A stretch of DNA of 64,000 nucleotides from assembly GCF_000010185.1 (NCBI RefSeq), contig NC_010376.1:868001-932000 (forward strand), written 5' to 3'. The translations under genes were made by a program, and so were the position numbers. This DNA comes from Finegoldia magna ATCC 29328. Its GTDB lineage: Bacteria > Bacillota > Clostridia > Tissierellales > Peptoniphilaceae. Of this stretch, positions 8,553-20,983 are shown piece after piece. Under the pieces are notes generated by a model that saw nothing but the letters and a program-made list of their open reading frames with translations, made no database searches and was not told where the DNA came from. The stretch's first letter is position 1; each line of letters begins with the position of its first letter.

Positions 8553-11170
8553 TACATTTTTTCCTTAATAGAGCAAATAGAATTATTAATATCGTCGATT
8601 AAATGTGAATATTTTTCAACTTTTTCTTTTTCTTTTTCTACAAGATTTTCAGGAGCACCTTTTAAGAATCCTTCATTTTTAAGCTTAGATTCTGCTCTCT
8701 TTAATTCTGATTTAGCAGAGTTCAATTCTTTTTCTAGTCTTTCCAATTCTTTAGAATAATCAATCAAATCATTCAATGGAATAATAATTTTATAGGAATC
8801 TTTAACAATAACTATGTTATTTTCCTCAGAAATATCTTCATTAACCTTATATTCATTAATGGAAACACTTGATCTAAATAATGATTCTAATTGTTTAAAA
8901 TCATCTTCTAAGCTCTTATCTGAAGTTAATATATACACATCAGATTGTTTTTTAGGCGCTATATTCATTTCTTGTCTTGAATTTCTAATGCTAATAACGG
9001 ATTCTACCAATTTATCTATTATTTCTTCTTCTTTCTTAAATGAATTGCTTTCAGAATATTTTGGCCATGTTTCATTTATCAACATATCATTTTTATTAGG
9101 AAGATAACTATATATTTCTTCAGTAATATATGGCATAAATGGATGTAATAATTTTATTACATTAGTCAATGTATATATCAAAACTGATATTGCAGAATCT
9201 TTTAACTTAGCATTATCTCCATAAAGTCTTGGTTTAACTAATTCGATATACCAATCGCAAAATACATTCCATGTAAAATCATATATTTTTTCAGCTGCGA
9301 TACCAATTTCGTATTTATTTAAATTTGTAGATACTTCATCAATTACATTGTTTAAACTAGAAATAATCCATTTATCTTCGATTTGTAATTCAACTTCATC
9401 TATATTTTTTACATTATCCTCAACATTCATGAAAACAAAACGAGATGCATTCCATAATTTATTACAGAAATTTCTATTTGCCTCAACTTTTTCCATGTAG
9501 AATCTTGAATCATTTCCTGGAGTATTTCCAGTTATTAAAGCAAATCTTAAAGCATCCGCACCGTATTGATCAATAACCTCTATTGGATCAATTCCATTTC
9601 CTAAAGATTTTGACATTTTTCTACCCTGAGAGTCTTTAACTAACCCTGTCAAGTAAACATCTTTAAAAGGAACTTCCCCTAAATTATAAAGTGACGAAAA
9701 TACCATTCTGATTACCCAGAAGAAAATAATATCGTATCCTGTTACTAATACATTTGTTGGGAAGAAATATTTTAAATCTTCTGTTTCATTCGGCCATCCT
9801 AAAGTTGAGAAAGGCCATAATGCAGATGAGAACCATGTATCTAAAGTATCCGGATCTTGAGTGTATTTTTGTGGATCAGGATTTTCTCTTGCAACGACTA
9901 CTTCTCCAGTTTCATTATGATAATAAACTGGAAGTCTATGTCCCCACCATAATTGACGAGATATACACCAATCTCGTATATTTTCTAGCCAATTCACATA
10001 AACTTTTTCAAATCTTTTTGGTATAAATCTAATTTCTTCTTTCTTATATGCATCTAAGGCTAATTTTGCGAGTTTATCCATTTTAACAAACCATTGTTTA
10101 CTAATTAATGGTTCAACCGTAGAATGACATCTCTCACAATGGCCAACAGCATGTTCATGATCTTTTACTGAATCTAATTGTCCGATTTTTTCCAAATCTT
10201 CTATAATTAATTTTCGAGCTTCATATCTGTCTAAACCAGAATATTTACCATATCCTTCAACAATTTTTGCATCTTCGTCAATTACAATACATTGTCCCAA
10301 ATTGTGTCTTGCACCAACTTCAAAGTCATTAGGATCGTGGGAAGGAGTTATCTTAACAATTCCAGTACCAAATTCCATATCAACATAGCTATCAGCAATA
10401 ACTTTAATTTCTCTATTAACTAATGGTAATATCAAAGTTTTTCCGACAATATCAGTGTATCTTTCATCATCTGGATTAACTGCAACTGCTAAATCGCCCA
10501 ATAGTGTTTCCGGTCTAGTAGTTGCTATTACAATATAATCTTCAGAATCTTTGAATTTATATCTGATATTCCAAAAATGTCCAGATTCATCTTCGTGTAC
10601 AACTTCAATGTCACTTATAGCAGTATGACAATTTGGACACCAATTTACAATTCTGTCACCTTGATATATCAAATCATCATTGTACATTTTAATGAATACT
10701 TCTTCTACTGCTTCAGTTAAATTATCGTCAAGAGTAAATGCCTCTCTACTCCAATCACAAGATACTCCCAATTTTTTTAATTGGTTTTTAATGTTACCAC
10801 CATATTCACGTGTCCAATCCCAGGATGCTTCCAAAAATCCATCTCTACCTAGAGATTCTTTCGATTTTCCTTCTTCTTTTAATTTATTTACAACTTTAGC
10901 TTCAGTTGCTATACTAGCATGATCTGTTCCCGGAACCCAAAGTGCACTGTATCCATCCATTCTATTTTTTCTTATTAAAATATCTTGGATTGTATTATTC
11001 AATGCATGACCAAGGTGTAAGTTTCCTGTTACATTTGGTGGAGGCATTACGATCGTAAATGGTTTCTTATCTTTATCAATAATGCCTTTGAAGTAACCTT
11101 CATTTTCCCAGATTTTATATATTTTATCTTCAAATTCTTTTGGATTGTAATTCTTTTCTAAATTTTTCAT
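8552..11170 (-). CDS. valS: valyl-tRNA synthetase
   Basis: The class I synthetase charges tRNA-Val and edits mischarged threonine. I start it at the ATG at 11170, preceded by AGGAG, giving 872 residues; a longer frame up to 11239 would run into the upstream hydrolase gene and has no family support. The HIGH motif is HLGH (52-55) in PPPNVTGNLHLGHAL, and the KMSKS loop is at 518-522. Cys-rich zinc motifs CPNC and HCERC flank the CP1 editing domain. An anticodon-binding domain and the C-terminal coiled-coil arm of ValRS (about the last 70 residues) finish the protein. There is no T-box in front; it lies inside an operon. Confidence 0.98.
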   Translation of the reverse strand: MKNLEKNYNPKEFEDKIYKIWENEGYFKGIIDKDKKPFTIVMPPPNVTGNLHLGHALNNTIQDILIRKNRMDGYSALWVPGTDHASIATEAKVVNKLKEEGKSKESLGRDGFLEASWDWTREYGGNIKNQLKKLGVSCDWSREAFTLDDNLTEAVEEVFIKMYNDDLIYQGDRIVNWCPNCHTAISDIEVVHEDESGHFWNIRYKFKDSEDYIVIATTRPETLLGDLAVAVNPDDERYTDIVGKTLILPLVNREIKVIADSYVDMEFGTGIVKITPSHDPNDFEVGARHNLGQCIVIDEDAKIVEGYGKYSGLDRYEARKLIIEDLEKIGQLDSVKDHEHAVGHCERCHSTVEPLISKQWFVKMDKLAKLALDAYKKEEIRFIPKRFEKVYVNWLENIRDWCISRQLWWGHRLPVYYHNETGEVVVARENPDPQKYTQDPDTLDTWFSSALWPFSTLGWPNETEDLKYFFPTNVLVTGYDIIFFWVIRMVFSSLYNLGEVPFKDVYLTGLVKDSQGRKMSKSLGNGIDPIEVIDQYGADALRFALITGNTPGNDSRFYMEKVEANRNFCNKLWNASRFVFMNVEDNVKNIDEVELQIEDKWIISSLNNVIDEVSTNLNKYEIGIAAEKIYDFTWNVFCDWYIELVKPRLYGDNAKLKDSAISVLIYTLTNVIKLLHPFMPYITEEIYSYLPNKNDMLINETWPKYSESNSFKKEEEIIDKLVESVISIRNSRQEMNIAPKKQSDVYILTSDKSLEDDFKQLESLFRSSVSINEYKVNEDISEENNIVIVKDSYKIIIPLNDLIDYSKELERLEKELNSAKSELKRAESKLKNEGFLKGAPENLVEKEKEKVEKYSHLIDDINNSICSIKEKM

Positions 11171-11183
11171 AATTCTCCTAATT

Positions 11184-11792
11184 TTATTTAAAATATGGAT
11201 TGTATTTTTTTTCGTCACCAATATTAGTTTCTGGACCATGTCCTGGATATACTTTTATATTATCATTTAAAAGTTTTAATTTTTCGATGCTGTTTTTAAT
11301 GTCTTCATAACTTGCAGTTGGTAAATCATATCTACCTATTGAGTTTTTAAACAACATATCTCCAGAAAACATTATATCTTTGTATATATAACAGCAAGAG
11401 CCATAAGTATGACCTGGAGTTTCTAAAACTGATATCTTTGAATCATTAAACTCAATAGTATCCCCTTCTTTTACATAATAATCTGCAGTTAGAGTAATTG
11501 GATTTCCAACTTTTCTTGTATAGTTTTTCTCGGGATCTTCTAGTAAATCTTTTTCTTTTTCAGGGGCATAAATAACTGTATTAAGTTTATTTTTTAATTC
11601 TTCTGCTGCAAATATATGATCAAAATGACCGTGTGTAATTAATATAAATTGTATTTCTAAATTACGATTTTTTATATACTCACAAATATCATCAGCTTGT
11701 GCACCTGGATCTACTACGAAACATTTGTTATCTTCTGATAAAATGTACATATTTTCACCATATTTTGTAGTAACTATTTTATCTAATGTCAT
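11184..11792 (-). CDS. metallo-beta-lactamase fold hydrolase (glyoxalase II-like, YqgX type)
   Basis: The 202-residue protein carries the two-zinc motif THGHFDH (H54, H56, D58, H59) and a later GHTYGSCCY and PGHGPET, matching the glyoxalase II-like branch. These hydrolyse thioesters such as S-lactoyl-thiols or act on sulfur compounds; the substrate here is unknown. The length is that of the short bacterial type without the C-terminal helical domain of classic GloB. Its start overlaps the dtd stop by one base. Confidence 0.88.
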   Translation of the reverse strand: MTLDKIVTTKYGENMYILSEDNKCFVVDPGAQADDICEYIKNRNLEIQFILITHGHFDHIFAAEELKNKLNTVIYAPEKEKDLLEDPEKNYTRKVGNPITLTADYYVKEGDTIEFNDSKISVLETPGHTYGSCCYIYKDIMFSGDMLFKNSIGRYDLPTASYEDIKNSIEKLKLLNDNIKVYPGHGPETNIGDEKKYNPYFK

Positions 11793-12238
11793 TATTCACT
11801 CCTACTATCTATAATTATTGTAACCGGTCCGTCATTTGTAAGTGACACTTTCATATCTGCTCCAAATTCACCAGTTTGAAAAGGTACATTCTCTAATTTT
11901 AACTTTTTTATAAAATTATCATATAAATTTTTAGCGAATTCTCCTTTTGCGCATTTATCAAAAGAAGGTCTGTTTCCTTTCCTTGTACTTGCATATAATG
12001 TAAATTGAGATACAAGCAATATTTCATAATTTAAGTCTTTAATAGAAAGGTTAAGTTTATCGTCTTCATCAGAAAATATTCTTAGGTTAATAAGTTTTCG
12101 AATACAATAATCAATATCTGATTCATTATCTTCTTTATGAATTCCTAAAAGTACTAGAAATCCGTCATTTATTTTGCTTTTTGTTATACCGTTAATATCT
12201 ACTTTTGCTTCATTTACTCTTTGAACTAATAATTTCAT
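11792..12238 (-). CDS. dtd: D-aminoacyl-tRNA deacylase
   Basis: This 148-residue enzyme removes D-amino acids (and glycine misattached to tRNA-Ala) from tRNA. The two active-site motifs SQFTLYA and NDGPVTIIID are both present. The gene sits directly after relA with a one-base overlap, the order common in Firmicutes. No oddity in length. Confidence 0.96.
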   Translation of the reverse strand: MKLLVQRVNEAKVDINGITKSKINDGFLVLLGIHKEDNESDIDYCIRKLINLRIFSDEDDKLNLSIKDLNYEILLVSQFTLYASTRKGNRPSFDKCAKGEFAKNLYDNFIKKLKLENVPFQTGEFGADMKVSLTNDGPVTIIIDSRSE

Positions 12239-14409
12239 TATGAATTCACCCTAAAAACATCTATAGTTCCTTTTGTGTTTTTTATTCTTGCAATTACAGT
12301 ATCTATTTCCGAGCTTGAACTAATTTCTAAAATAATATTAATCGTTACTGTTTTGTCTTTATTAGTTCTTGTATTAAATGTTTTGATGTTTAATTTACAT
12401 TCACTTATAACTTTAGTTATAGCTGCTAAATATCCAACATTATTGAAAGAAATAATTTGAAGTTCAACTTGATAATTACGATTTAATAAATTATTCCCCC
12501 ATCTAACCGGGATAAGTCTGTCTTTGTCATCTATAGACTTTACATTAGAGCAATCTTTTCTATGAACACTTATTCCTCTACCTCTAGTAATATATCCTAC
12601 TATTTCATCACCAGGTATCGGATTACAGCATTTAGCTAATTTTATTTCGACATTGTCAATACCATCAATTACAACGCCACTTTCCTTAGGTTCCTCGTTG
12701 ACAAAATCAACATGATTTGGTTTATTAACAACTTGATCTGTTTCATAATAATCTTTATGATACTCTTTTAGTTTTGGAATTACTTGTGTAACTCTTGTCG
12801 ACCCATATCCAATTGCTGCATACAAATCATCTAACGATGAAAAACTTAGCTTACTAGCAATTTCCTCAAGCCAATCTCTTTTTAGCAATTCATTAAAACT
12901 ATATCCCATTTTCGCAACTTCTTTTTCAAGCATATCTCGTCCAAAAACGATGTTTTCTGTTCTCTGTTCTTTTTTAAACCACTGTTTAATTTTTGTTTTT
13001 GCTTGAGAAGACTTTACGATTTTAAGCCAGTCTTTTGAAGGACCTGAGTTTGGATTTGTAAGTATTTCTACCACGTTTCCTGTTTTTAGTTTGTAAGTTA
13101 ATGGTACTATTTTACCATCTACCTTAGCACCTACACATTTATTTCCAACTGCTGAGTGAACTCTATACGCAAAATCAATTGGCGTTGAGCCTGACGGTAA
13201 ATCCATTACATCGCCTTTTGGAGAGTATACAAATACCTCATCATTGGCAAATTCTTCTTTGAATAAGTCCATGAATTCTTTTGAATCAGTATAATCTTTC
13301 TGCCAATCCATGATCTCTCTCAACCAAGCTAATTTGCTATCATATTTTGATTTTTTATTAGAAGTTCCTTCTTTATATTTCCAATGTGCAGCAATACCAT
13401 ACTCAGATGTTTTATGCATTTCCCAAGTTCTTATTTGAATCTCATAAGTTCTTCCATCATGCGCTAATATCGTCGTATGCAATGATTGATACATGTTTGG
13501 TTTTGGTGTTGCTATATAATCTTTAAAAGTATTTGGGATTGGCCTGAAAAATCTATGAGCAATTCCCAAGACATCATAACATTCACTTTCTTTGTTTACG
13601 ATAACTCTTATTGCAGACAAATCTTTAATTTCTTCAAAAGCCAAATGTTTTTTGTACATTTTCTTATAAATCGAAAAAATACTTTTTGGTCTTCCAAATA
13701 TTTCTGCTTTAATATTGCATTTTTCTAATTCATTTTGAAATTGTCTTATTATATTTTGTATTTGCGATTCTCTTTGTTGTCTTGTCTCGTTGATTTTATT
13801 TACAATATCTTGATAAATATTAGGCTCTAAATATTTTAAGCTTAAATCTTCTAATTCCCATTTTATCGTGGACATCCCCAGTCTATGTGCAAGTGGCGCA
13901 TAAATTTCTAAAACTTCGTTAGCCTTTTCAATCTGTTTTTCACGAGTCATATATTCCAAGGTTCTCATATTGTGAAGTCTATCTGATAACTTGATAATTA
14001 TTACTCTGATATCCTTGGCCATAGCAAGAATCATTTTTTTTAAATTTTCGGCTTGATTGTCCTTTTTTGTTTTAAATTTAATTTGTTTTAATTTTGTTAC
14101 ACCATCGACCAGGTCAGCAATTTCTTTACTAAATAAATACTCTAAATCTTCATAAGTTATTTCAGTATCTTCCACGACGTCGTGAAATAACCCGGCTATG
14201 ATAGTTGCATCATCCATGTTTAATGAAGCCAAAATTTTGGCTACTGCCATTGGATGAATTGCATAAGGCTCACCAGAGTTTCTAAACTGACCTTCATGAG
14301 CTCTCACCATGTAGCCATATGCTCTAGTTATCTCATCTACATCAGTATTTGGATTATAAGATTTTATTGATTTTATCAAACTTTGTAAATCCGATTGTTC
14401 ATAATGCAT
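12238..14409 (-). CDS. relA: bifunctional (p)ppGpp synthetase/hydrolase
   Basis: The 723-residue RelA/SpoT homologue makes and degrades the stringent-response alarmone. Domains in order: HD hydrolase (H52, H76-D77 in AGLFHDVVED, so hydrolase-active by sequence), synthetase with RVIVNKES and YQSLHTT (about 240-350), TGS (from EVFVYSPKGDV, near 390), a helical and zinc-finger-like part with LAKCCNPIPGDEIVGYITRGRG, and a C-terminal ACT domain (about 650-723). It is therefore a full-length long RSH. GGAGG sits 7 bases before the ATG and a good promoter lies just upstream. Confidence 0.98.
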   Translation of the reverse strand: MHYEQSDLQSLIKSIKSYNPNTDVDEITRAYGYMVRAHEGQFRNSGEPYAIHPMAVAKILASLNMDDATIIAGLFHDVVEDTEITYEDLEYLFSKEIADLVDGVTKLKQIKFKTKKDNQAENLKKMILAMAKDIRVIIIKLSDRLHNMRTLEYMTREKQIEKANEVLEIYAPLAHRLGMSTIKWELEDLSLKYLEPNIYQDIVNKINETRQQRESQIQNIIRQFQNELEKCNIKAEIFGRPKSIFSIYKKMYKKHLAFEEIKDLSAIRVIVNKESECYDVLGIAHRFFRPIPNTFKDYIATPKPNMYQSLHTTILAHDGRTYEIQIRTWEMHKTSEYGIAAHWKYKEGTSNKKSKYDSKLAWLREIMDWQKDYTDSKEFMDLFKEEFANDEVFVYSPKGDVMDLPSGSTPIDFAYRVHSAVGNKCVGAKVDGKIVPLTYKLKTGNVVEILTNPNSGPSKDWLKIVKSSQAKTKIKQWFKKEQRTENIVFGRDMLEKEVAKMGYSFNELLKRDWLEEIASKLSFSSLDDLYAAIGYGSTRVTQVIPKLKEYHKDYYETDQVVNKPNHVDFVNEEPKESGVVIDGIDNVEIKLAKCCNPIPGDEIVGYITRGRGISVHRKDCSNVKSIDDKDRLIPVRWGNNLLNRNYQVELQIISFNNVGYLAAITKVISECKLNIKTFNTRTNKDKTVTINIILEISSSSEIDTVIARIKNTKGTIDVFRVNS

Positions 14410-14440
14410 AAAGCTACCTCCTAATAATTATTTTGTTATA

Positions 14441-14470
14441 ATTATACCATAACATGAGCATTATTGTTAA
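14441..14470 (-). promoter_or_regulatory. promoter of relA
   Basis: On the minus strand TTAACA (14465-14470), 18 bases, then TATAAT (14441-14446) with an extended TGG before it. It lies in the 64-base gap between recJ and relA and would start the relA-dtd-valS-hpt transcript. Confidence 0.7.
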
Positions 14471-14473
14471 CAT

Positions 14474-16216
14474 TTATCTTAAATCAATTAAATTTAATTG
14501 AATATTTTTGACATTATTAAAATCATTAATTTCTGGATAGTATAAAATATCTATATATGCATTACAAGAAATACTATTTTCAAGTTCCTTTAATACATTT
14601 TCACCAAATTTTCCTAATAAATAGGTATATTTTTCTATAGCATCCGTAAACAAAATTGCATCTATTGCTTTGTTGTTTTTTAGTAATTTCATTTTTAATA
14701 CATTTTGATTCTTCCCTATCATTTTGGCAAATATAATTTCAACATCCTTATCTCCTAAAATTGGCCTAGGATTATCTTTTCCAAATGGACGCAAATTACC
14801 AATTTCTTCTATCAAATCAAAATCAATTTTATCAATATAAAAGCTAGAGTCTATCAAGATTTTTTTAACAAAATCTTCTTCTGTAAGTTTGCTATTTTTA
14901 TTAACTTTAGTTCTAAACTCATCTAATTTATTTTTTTCAATTGATAATCCACATGCCATAGGATGGCCTCCAAAAGATACGAACATCTCTCTAAACTCAT
15001 CAAACTCCTCAAAAATATTATATTCTGATATACTTCTTCCAGATCCTTTGAGTAAATTTTTATTTGCAGATTCCGTTAAGATTAAAGTTGGTTTATTATA
15101 TTTTTCTTTTATTCTTCCAGCTATGATTCCACAAACACTTTCATGAATTCCTTCCACATTGCAAATTAAAATATCGTCGTTTTTTAGTGCGGTATTTTCG
15201 ATAATTTCGACAGCTTTATTAAATCCATCTTCTGTTAGTTTTTTTCTTTTTTCATTAAGATCGACTAAAATTTTTGCATATGCTTCAACATTATCCATAT
15301 TTTCATCTCTAAATAGTTCAACACCTAATTTTGCAGTATCCAATCTTCCTGCTGCATTGATACAAGGACCAATTATAAATCCTAAACTGTAGACATTTAC
15401 TGCATTCTTAATTCCAGTCATGTTGATCAAGCATTTTAAACCGTAATTATCTGTATTATTGATTTCTTCTAGACCTTTTGTAACAAAATACCTATTCTCA
15501 TCTTTTAAATCGACTATGTCACATACTGTTCCCATTGCTACATATTGAAGCAAATTTTCACACTGTAGCATTCCATATCCTTTTTTTATATTAATAGCTT
15601 GTATTAATTTATAAGCAACTCCTGCACCGCATAAACTTTTAAAAGGATATTTGCAAGATTGTTGTTGTGGGTTAACGACCGCATCAGCATTTGGAATTAT
15701 TTCTTTTCCATCATGTTTTATTGTTTGGTGATGATCAGTTACAATTATTTTAATTCCATTTTTCCTTGCATAATCACACTGTTCAATTGCACTAATACCA
15801 TTGTCACAAGTTATTATTAAATCTATATTATCTTCGATACATTTGTCTATTATACTAAAAGAAATGCCATATCCATCTGTCATTCTATTAGGAATATCAT
15901 AGGAAATTTTATCTGTAAAATATCCAAGTCCATCTAGTAGAGTCATAGTAGAAGAATTTCCATCTTGATCATAATCTCCTACTATTCTTATTTTTTCATT
16001 ATGATCTATAGTGCTAATAATTATATCTACTGCTTTATCCATATCTTTCATTAAAAAAGGATTATGATATGAATTTTCTGCATTAGGATTTAAAAATTTT
16101 TCAAAATCAGTGATATTTCTATTTAGCAAAATTTTTGCTATTAATGGATGAATATTATATTTTTTTGATATTTCGTTATAATTATTTCCTCTATTATTAA
16201 TTAACCATTTATTCAT
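14474..16216 (-). CDS. recJ: single-strand-specific 5'-3' exonuclease RecJ
   Basis: The 580-residue DHH-family nuclease acts in recombination and mismatch repair. Motif I reads VGDYDQDGNSSTM (D81, D83, D85), where most RecJ proteins have Ala in place of Gln; the metal-binding aspartates are kept. The DHH motif is VTDHHQ (161-163). The DHHA1 RNA-binding-like part contains the glycine-rich LKGSGRS and FGGHPMACG motifs. An OB-like C-terminal domain follows. The start is the ATG at 16216 after GGAGAT. The yajC terminator ends just before this signal. Confidence 0.95.
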   Translation of the reverse strand: MNKWLINNRGNNYNEISKKYNIHPLIAKILLNRNITDFEKFLNPNAENSYHNPFLMKDMDKAVDIIISTIDHNEKIRIVGDYDQDGNSSTMTLLDGLGYFTDKISYDIPNRMTDGYGISFSIIDKCIEDNIDLIITCDNGISAIEQCDYARKNGIKIIVTDHHQTIKHDGKEIIPNADAVVNPQQQSCKYPFKSLCGAGVAYKLIQAINIKKGYGMLQCENLLQYVAMGTVCDIVDLKDENRYFVTKGLEEINNTDNYGLKCLINMTGIKNAVNVYSLGFIIGPCINAAGRLDTAKLGVELFRDENMDNVEAYAKILVDLNEKRKKLTEDGFNKAVEIIENTALKNDDILICNVEGIHESVCGIIAGRIKEKYNKPTLILTESANKNLLKGSGRSISEYNIFEEFDEFREMFVSFGGHPMACGLSIEKNKLDEFRTKVNKNSKLTEEDFVKKILIDSSFYIDKIDFDLIEEIGNLRPFGKDNPRPILGDKDVEIIFAKMIGKNQNVLKMKLLKNNKAIDAILFTDAIEKYTYLLGKFGENVLKELENSISCNAYIDILYYPEINDFNNVKNIQLNLIDLR

Positions 16217-16231
16217 TCATTATCTCCAAAT

Positions 16232-16277
16232 AAAAAAATGGATTTATAGCCCAAATGCTAAGTTTGAACTATAAATC
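16232..16277 (-). terminator. terminator after yajC, abutting the recJ ribosome-binding site
   Basis: On the minus strand GATTTATAG and CTATAAATC (16241-16249 with 16269-16277) form a 9-bp stem, extended by a CAAA/TTTG inner stem, followed by a T-rich tract (16232-16238). It lies 6 bases after the yajC stop and directly before the recJ Shine-Dalgarno. Confidence 0.8.
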
Positions 16278-16282
16278 AATTT

Positions 16283-16591
16283 CTATTTTACTTCATTATC
16301 TTCTTTTTTATTTTCTGTTACTTTTGATGCTTTCACATTTGAAGCAATTGCATTTCTAACAAATTCAAGTCTAGTTTTTTGTGATGAAGTTTCTAATATA
16401 ACACTATCATCAGTTACAGAAACTATAGTTCCTTTAACTCCACCAATTGTAATTACTTCGTCTCCAACTTTTATAGCGTTTCTCATATCCATAAGTTGCT
16501 TTTGTTGTTTTTGTTGTGGACGAATCATTAAAAAATACATTACAGCAAAAAGAGCAATCAAAGGCAACAACGATGCTAACATTTTTGGCAT
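16283..16591 (-). CDS. yajC: preprotein translocase subunit YajC
   Basis: This 102-residue protein has one N-terminal membrane span (LASLLPLIALFAVMYFLMI) ending in the family's RPQQKQQK motif, then the conserved GDEVITIGGVKGTIVSVTDDSVILET cytosolic part. YajC associates with SecDF-YidC. It follows tgt in the usual order, but secD/secF, which commonly come next, are not there: a terminator and recJ follow instead. A charged tail of about 20 residues ends the protein. Confidence 0.95.
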   Translation of the reverse strand: MPKMLASLLPLIALFAVMYFLMIRPQQKQQKQLMDMRNAIKVGDEVITIGGVKGTIVSVTDDSVILETSSQKTRLEFVRNAIASNVKASKVTENKKEDNEVK

Positions 16592-16614
16592 AATAATCCT
16601 CCTTAAATATTTAC

Positions 16615-18784
<2,170 letters not shown>

Positions 18785-18793
18785 CTTATAAAA

Positions 18794-19801
18794 TCACCTC
18801 TTTCGAACTATATTAAAATGCTTATATGCTTTATCTGTGACAATTCTTCCTCTGGAAGTTCTGTTGATAAAACCAATTTGTAGCAAATATGGTTCATAAA
18901 CATCTTCAATAGTAATTCTTTCTTCACCTGTAGCCGCTGCAATTGTATCGACACCAACAGGCCCACCATCAAAGTTATTAATCATTGTCATTATGATTTT
19001 TCTATCAACATAATCTAGTCCACATTTATCAACTTCCAACAAATTTAAACCAAGATTACTTATTTCCTGTGTTATAGTACCATCTGCTCTTACTTCAGCG
19101 TAATCTCTTACTCTTTTTAAGAGCCTATTAGCAATTCTTGGAGTCCCTCTACTTCGTCTTGCTATTTCCATAGCTCCTTGTTCATCAATTCCTATCCCCA
19201 AAACTCCTGCAGATCTTGTAACTATTTTCTTCAAGCTTTCTATATCGTATAATTCTAAATTTAATAGAACACCAAATCTATCACGCAGTGGTCCTGTCAA
19301 TTGACCAGACCTTGTCGTAGCGCCAATAAGTGTAAATTTCTCCAAATCTATTCTTAAACTTCTTGCTGAAGGACCTTTTCCGACAATGATATCCAAAGCA
19401 TAATCTTCCATTGCAGGATACAATATTTCTTCGACCGATCGATTAATCCTATGTATTTCATCTATAAACAAAACATCATCTTTTTGCAAATTTGTGAGGA
19501 TACTAGCCAAATCAGAAGGCTTTTCTATGGCAGGTCCACTGGTTACTCTCAAATTAACACCCATTTCATTAGCTATAATGTGTGCTAATGTGGTTTTCCC
19601 AAGTCCAGGTGGTCCATATAATAGTGCGTGATCTAATGGTTCGTTTCTATTCTTTGCAGCTTCAATAAATATAGATAGTTTCTTTTTTACTTTATCTTGA
19701 CCAATGTAATCGCTCATCCATTTTGGTCTTAAATTAAAGTCAATGTCTTCATCAATTTTCGTAAAAGATGCTCCAACAATTCTATCATTTTTATCTTCCA
19801 T
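18794..19801 (-). CDS. ruvB: Holliday junction branch-migration helicase RuvB
   Basis: The 335-residue AAA+ motor drives branch migration with RuvA. The Walker A motif is GPPGLGKT (63-70), Walker B is VLFIDEIHR, and the C-terminal winged helix ends in [18 protein letters not shown]. It comes 8 bases after ruvA. All key residues and length are normal. Confidence 0.98.
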   Translation of the reverse strand: MEDKNDRIVGASFTKIDEDIDFNLRPKWMSDYIGQDKVKKKLSIFIEAAKNRNEPLDHALLYGPPGLGKTTLAHIIANEMGVNLRVTSGPAIEKPSDLASILTNLQKDDVLFIDEIHRINRSVEEILYPAMEDYALDIIVGKGPSARSLRIDLEKFTLIGATTRSGQLTGPLRDRFGVLLNLELYDIESLKKIVTRSAGVLGIGIDEQGAMEIARRSRGTPRIANRLLKRVRDYAEVRADGTITQEISNLGLNLLEVDKCGLDYVDRKIIMTMINNFDGGPVGVDTIAAATGEERITIEDVYEPYLLQIGFINRTSRGRIVTDKAYKHFNIVRKR

Positions 19802-19809
19802 CTTCTCAC

Positions 19810-20406
19810 CTACCTACTACTATCTAAACTTTTCATTGCTTTTTTCATTATATCTTCAATGGATAAACCAGAAATATCAGTATTTTCAATAAACGCATCG
19901 ACATCGTTTTTAAAATAACCAAGCTGTAACAATGCCTCTCTTGCAAATTCTGAATCATTAGATCTTTTCACTTCTTTATTAACAGGCTTTTCTGATGGAA
20001 CAAAGTCTTTTTCTATTTTTTCTTTTAGTTCTAAAATTATTCTTGATGCAGTTTTTTTTCCAACACCTGGCGCTTGTGTTAGAAGTTTAATATCATCAGT
20101 TATAATAGCCGTTTTACATTCATCAACAGTCATCGTTGATAATATATTCATTGCATATTTTGGACCTATAGATGTAACATCTGTTAATAAATTAAATAAT
20201 TCTCTTTCTTTTTGAGATGAAAAACCATATAATATGCTCGCATCTTCTCTTTCAACGAATTCAGTATAAACTTTATATTCATCAAAAGCACTAACATTAT
20301 CCCTAAAAAAATCAGTTATGAAAATTTTATAACCAATATTGTTATTTTCTAATACTATGTAGTTTTCATGAACTTCTGTTATAACTCCAATAATATACGA
20401 ATACAT
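19810..20406 (-). CDS. ruvA: Holliday junction-binding protein RuvA
   Basis: The 198-residue protein has the N-terminal OB domain, the central helix-hairpin-helix pair ([16 protein letters not shown] and [21 protein letters not shown]), a variable linker and the C-terminal domain III ([20 protein letters not shown]) that binds RuvB. It tetramerises on four-way junctions. It follows ruvC by 8 bases. Confidence 0.98.
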   Translation of the reverse strand: MYSYIIGVITEVHENYIVLENNNIGYKIFITDFFRDNVSAFDEYKVYTEFVEREDASILYGFSSQKERELFNLLTDVTSIGPKYAMNILSTMTVDECKTAIITDDIKLLTQAPGVGKKTASRIILELKEKIEKDFVPSEKPVNKEVKRSNDSEFAREALLQLGYFKNDVDAFIENTDISGLSIEDIMKKAMKSLDSSR

Positions 20407-20414
20407 ATTATCTC

Positions 20415-20909
20415 CTATTTCATTTCATTTAAATATTTAAATTTACTACCAAAAATATGACATAAAGCCACTGCAACTGCATCTGCTGCATCATCTGGTT
20501 TAGGTATTTCATTAAATTTTAAAATTGTTTTGACAGTTTCTTGAACTTGTCTTTTATCCGCTCTGCCATATCCAACAACCGCTTGTTTTATTTGAAGCGG
20601 AGTATACTCATAAAGTCTTAAATCTTTATTTATACAGCTTAGAATTTCTACTCCTCTTGCTTGTGAAACAGTTATAGCTGTCTTTACGTTTTTATTAAAA
20701 AATAATTCTTCAAAAGCACAATCATCAGGTTGAAATTCATCAATAATTTTATTCATTTCTTGATAAATGAATGATAGCCTATCAGGTAATGCTGATTTTG
20801 AACTGGTTGTAATACAGCCATATTCAAGACATTTTATTTTGTTATTATCATAATCCAATATAGAATAGCCAACTATTGCTATACCAGGATCAATGCCCAA
20901 CACTCTCAT
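20415..20909 (-). CDS. ruvC: Holliday junction resolvase RuvC
   Basis: The 164-residue endonuclease resolves Holliday junctions. The acidic active site is visible: D7 in LGIDPGI, the Glu of FEELFF near 67-69, and the aspartates of KPDDAADAVAVALCH near the C-terminus. It is the first gene of a ruvC-ruvA-ruvB-queA-tgt-yajC run and has a strong promoter about 45 bases upstream. Many Bacillales lack ruvC and use RecU, so its presence points to the clostridial side of the phylum. Confidence 0.97.
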   Translation of the reverse strand: MRVLGIDPGIAIVGYSILDYDNNKIKCLEYGCITTSSKSALPDRLSFIYQEMNKIIDEFQPDDCAFEELFFNKNVKTAITVSQARGVEILSCINKDLRLYEYTPLQIKQAVVGYGRADKRQVQETVKTILKFNEIPKPDDAADAVAVALCHIFGSKFKYLNEMK

Positions 20910-20954
20910 TTATTATCAAATCCTATACTATAATATATTTTAACATGTTTTAAT

Positions 20955-20983
20955 ATTATATCATAAACATTTTAACTTGTTAA
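20955..20983 (-). promoter_or_regulatory. promoter of the ruvCAB-queA-tgt-yajC run
   Basis: On the minus strand TTAACA (20978-20983), exactly 17 bases, then TATAAT (20955-20960) with a TGA extended -10. It overlaps the divergent promoter for the dehydrogenase gene. Confidence 0.72.

Noticed and set aside
11171-11239. N-terminal extension of valS up to a start at 11239
   Set aside because: It overlaps the end of the hydrolase gene, has no family support, and the ATG at 11170 has AGGAG at the right spacing.
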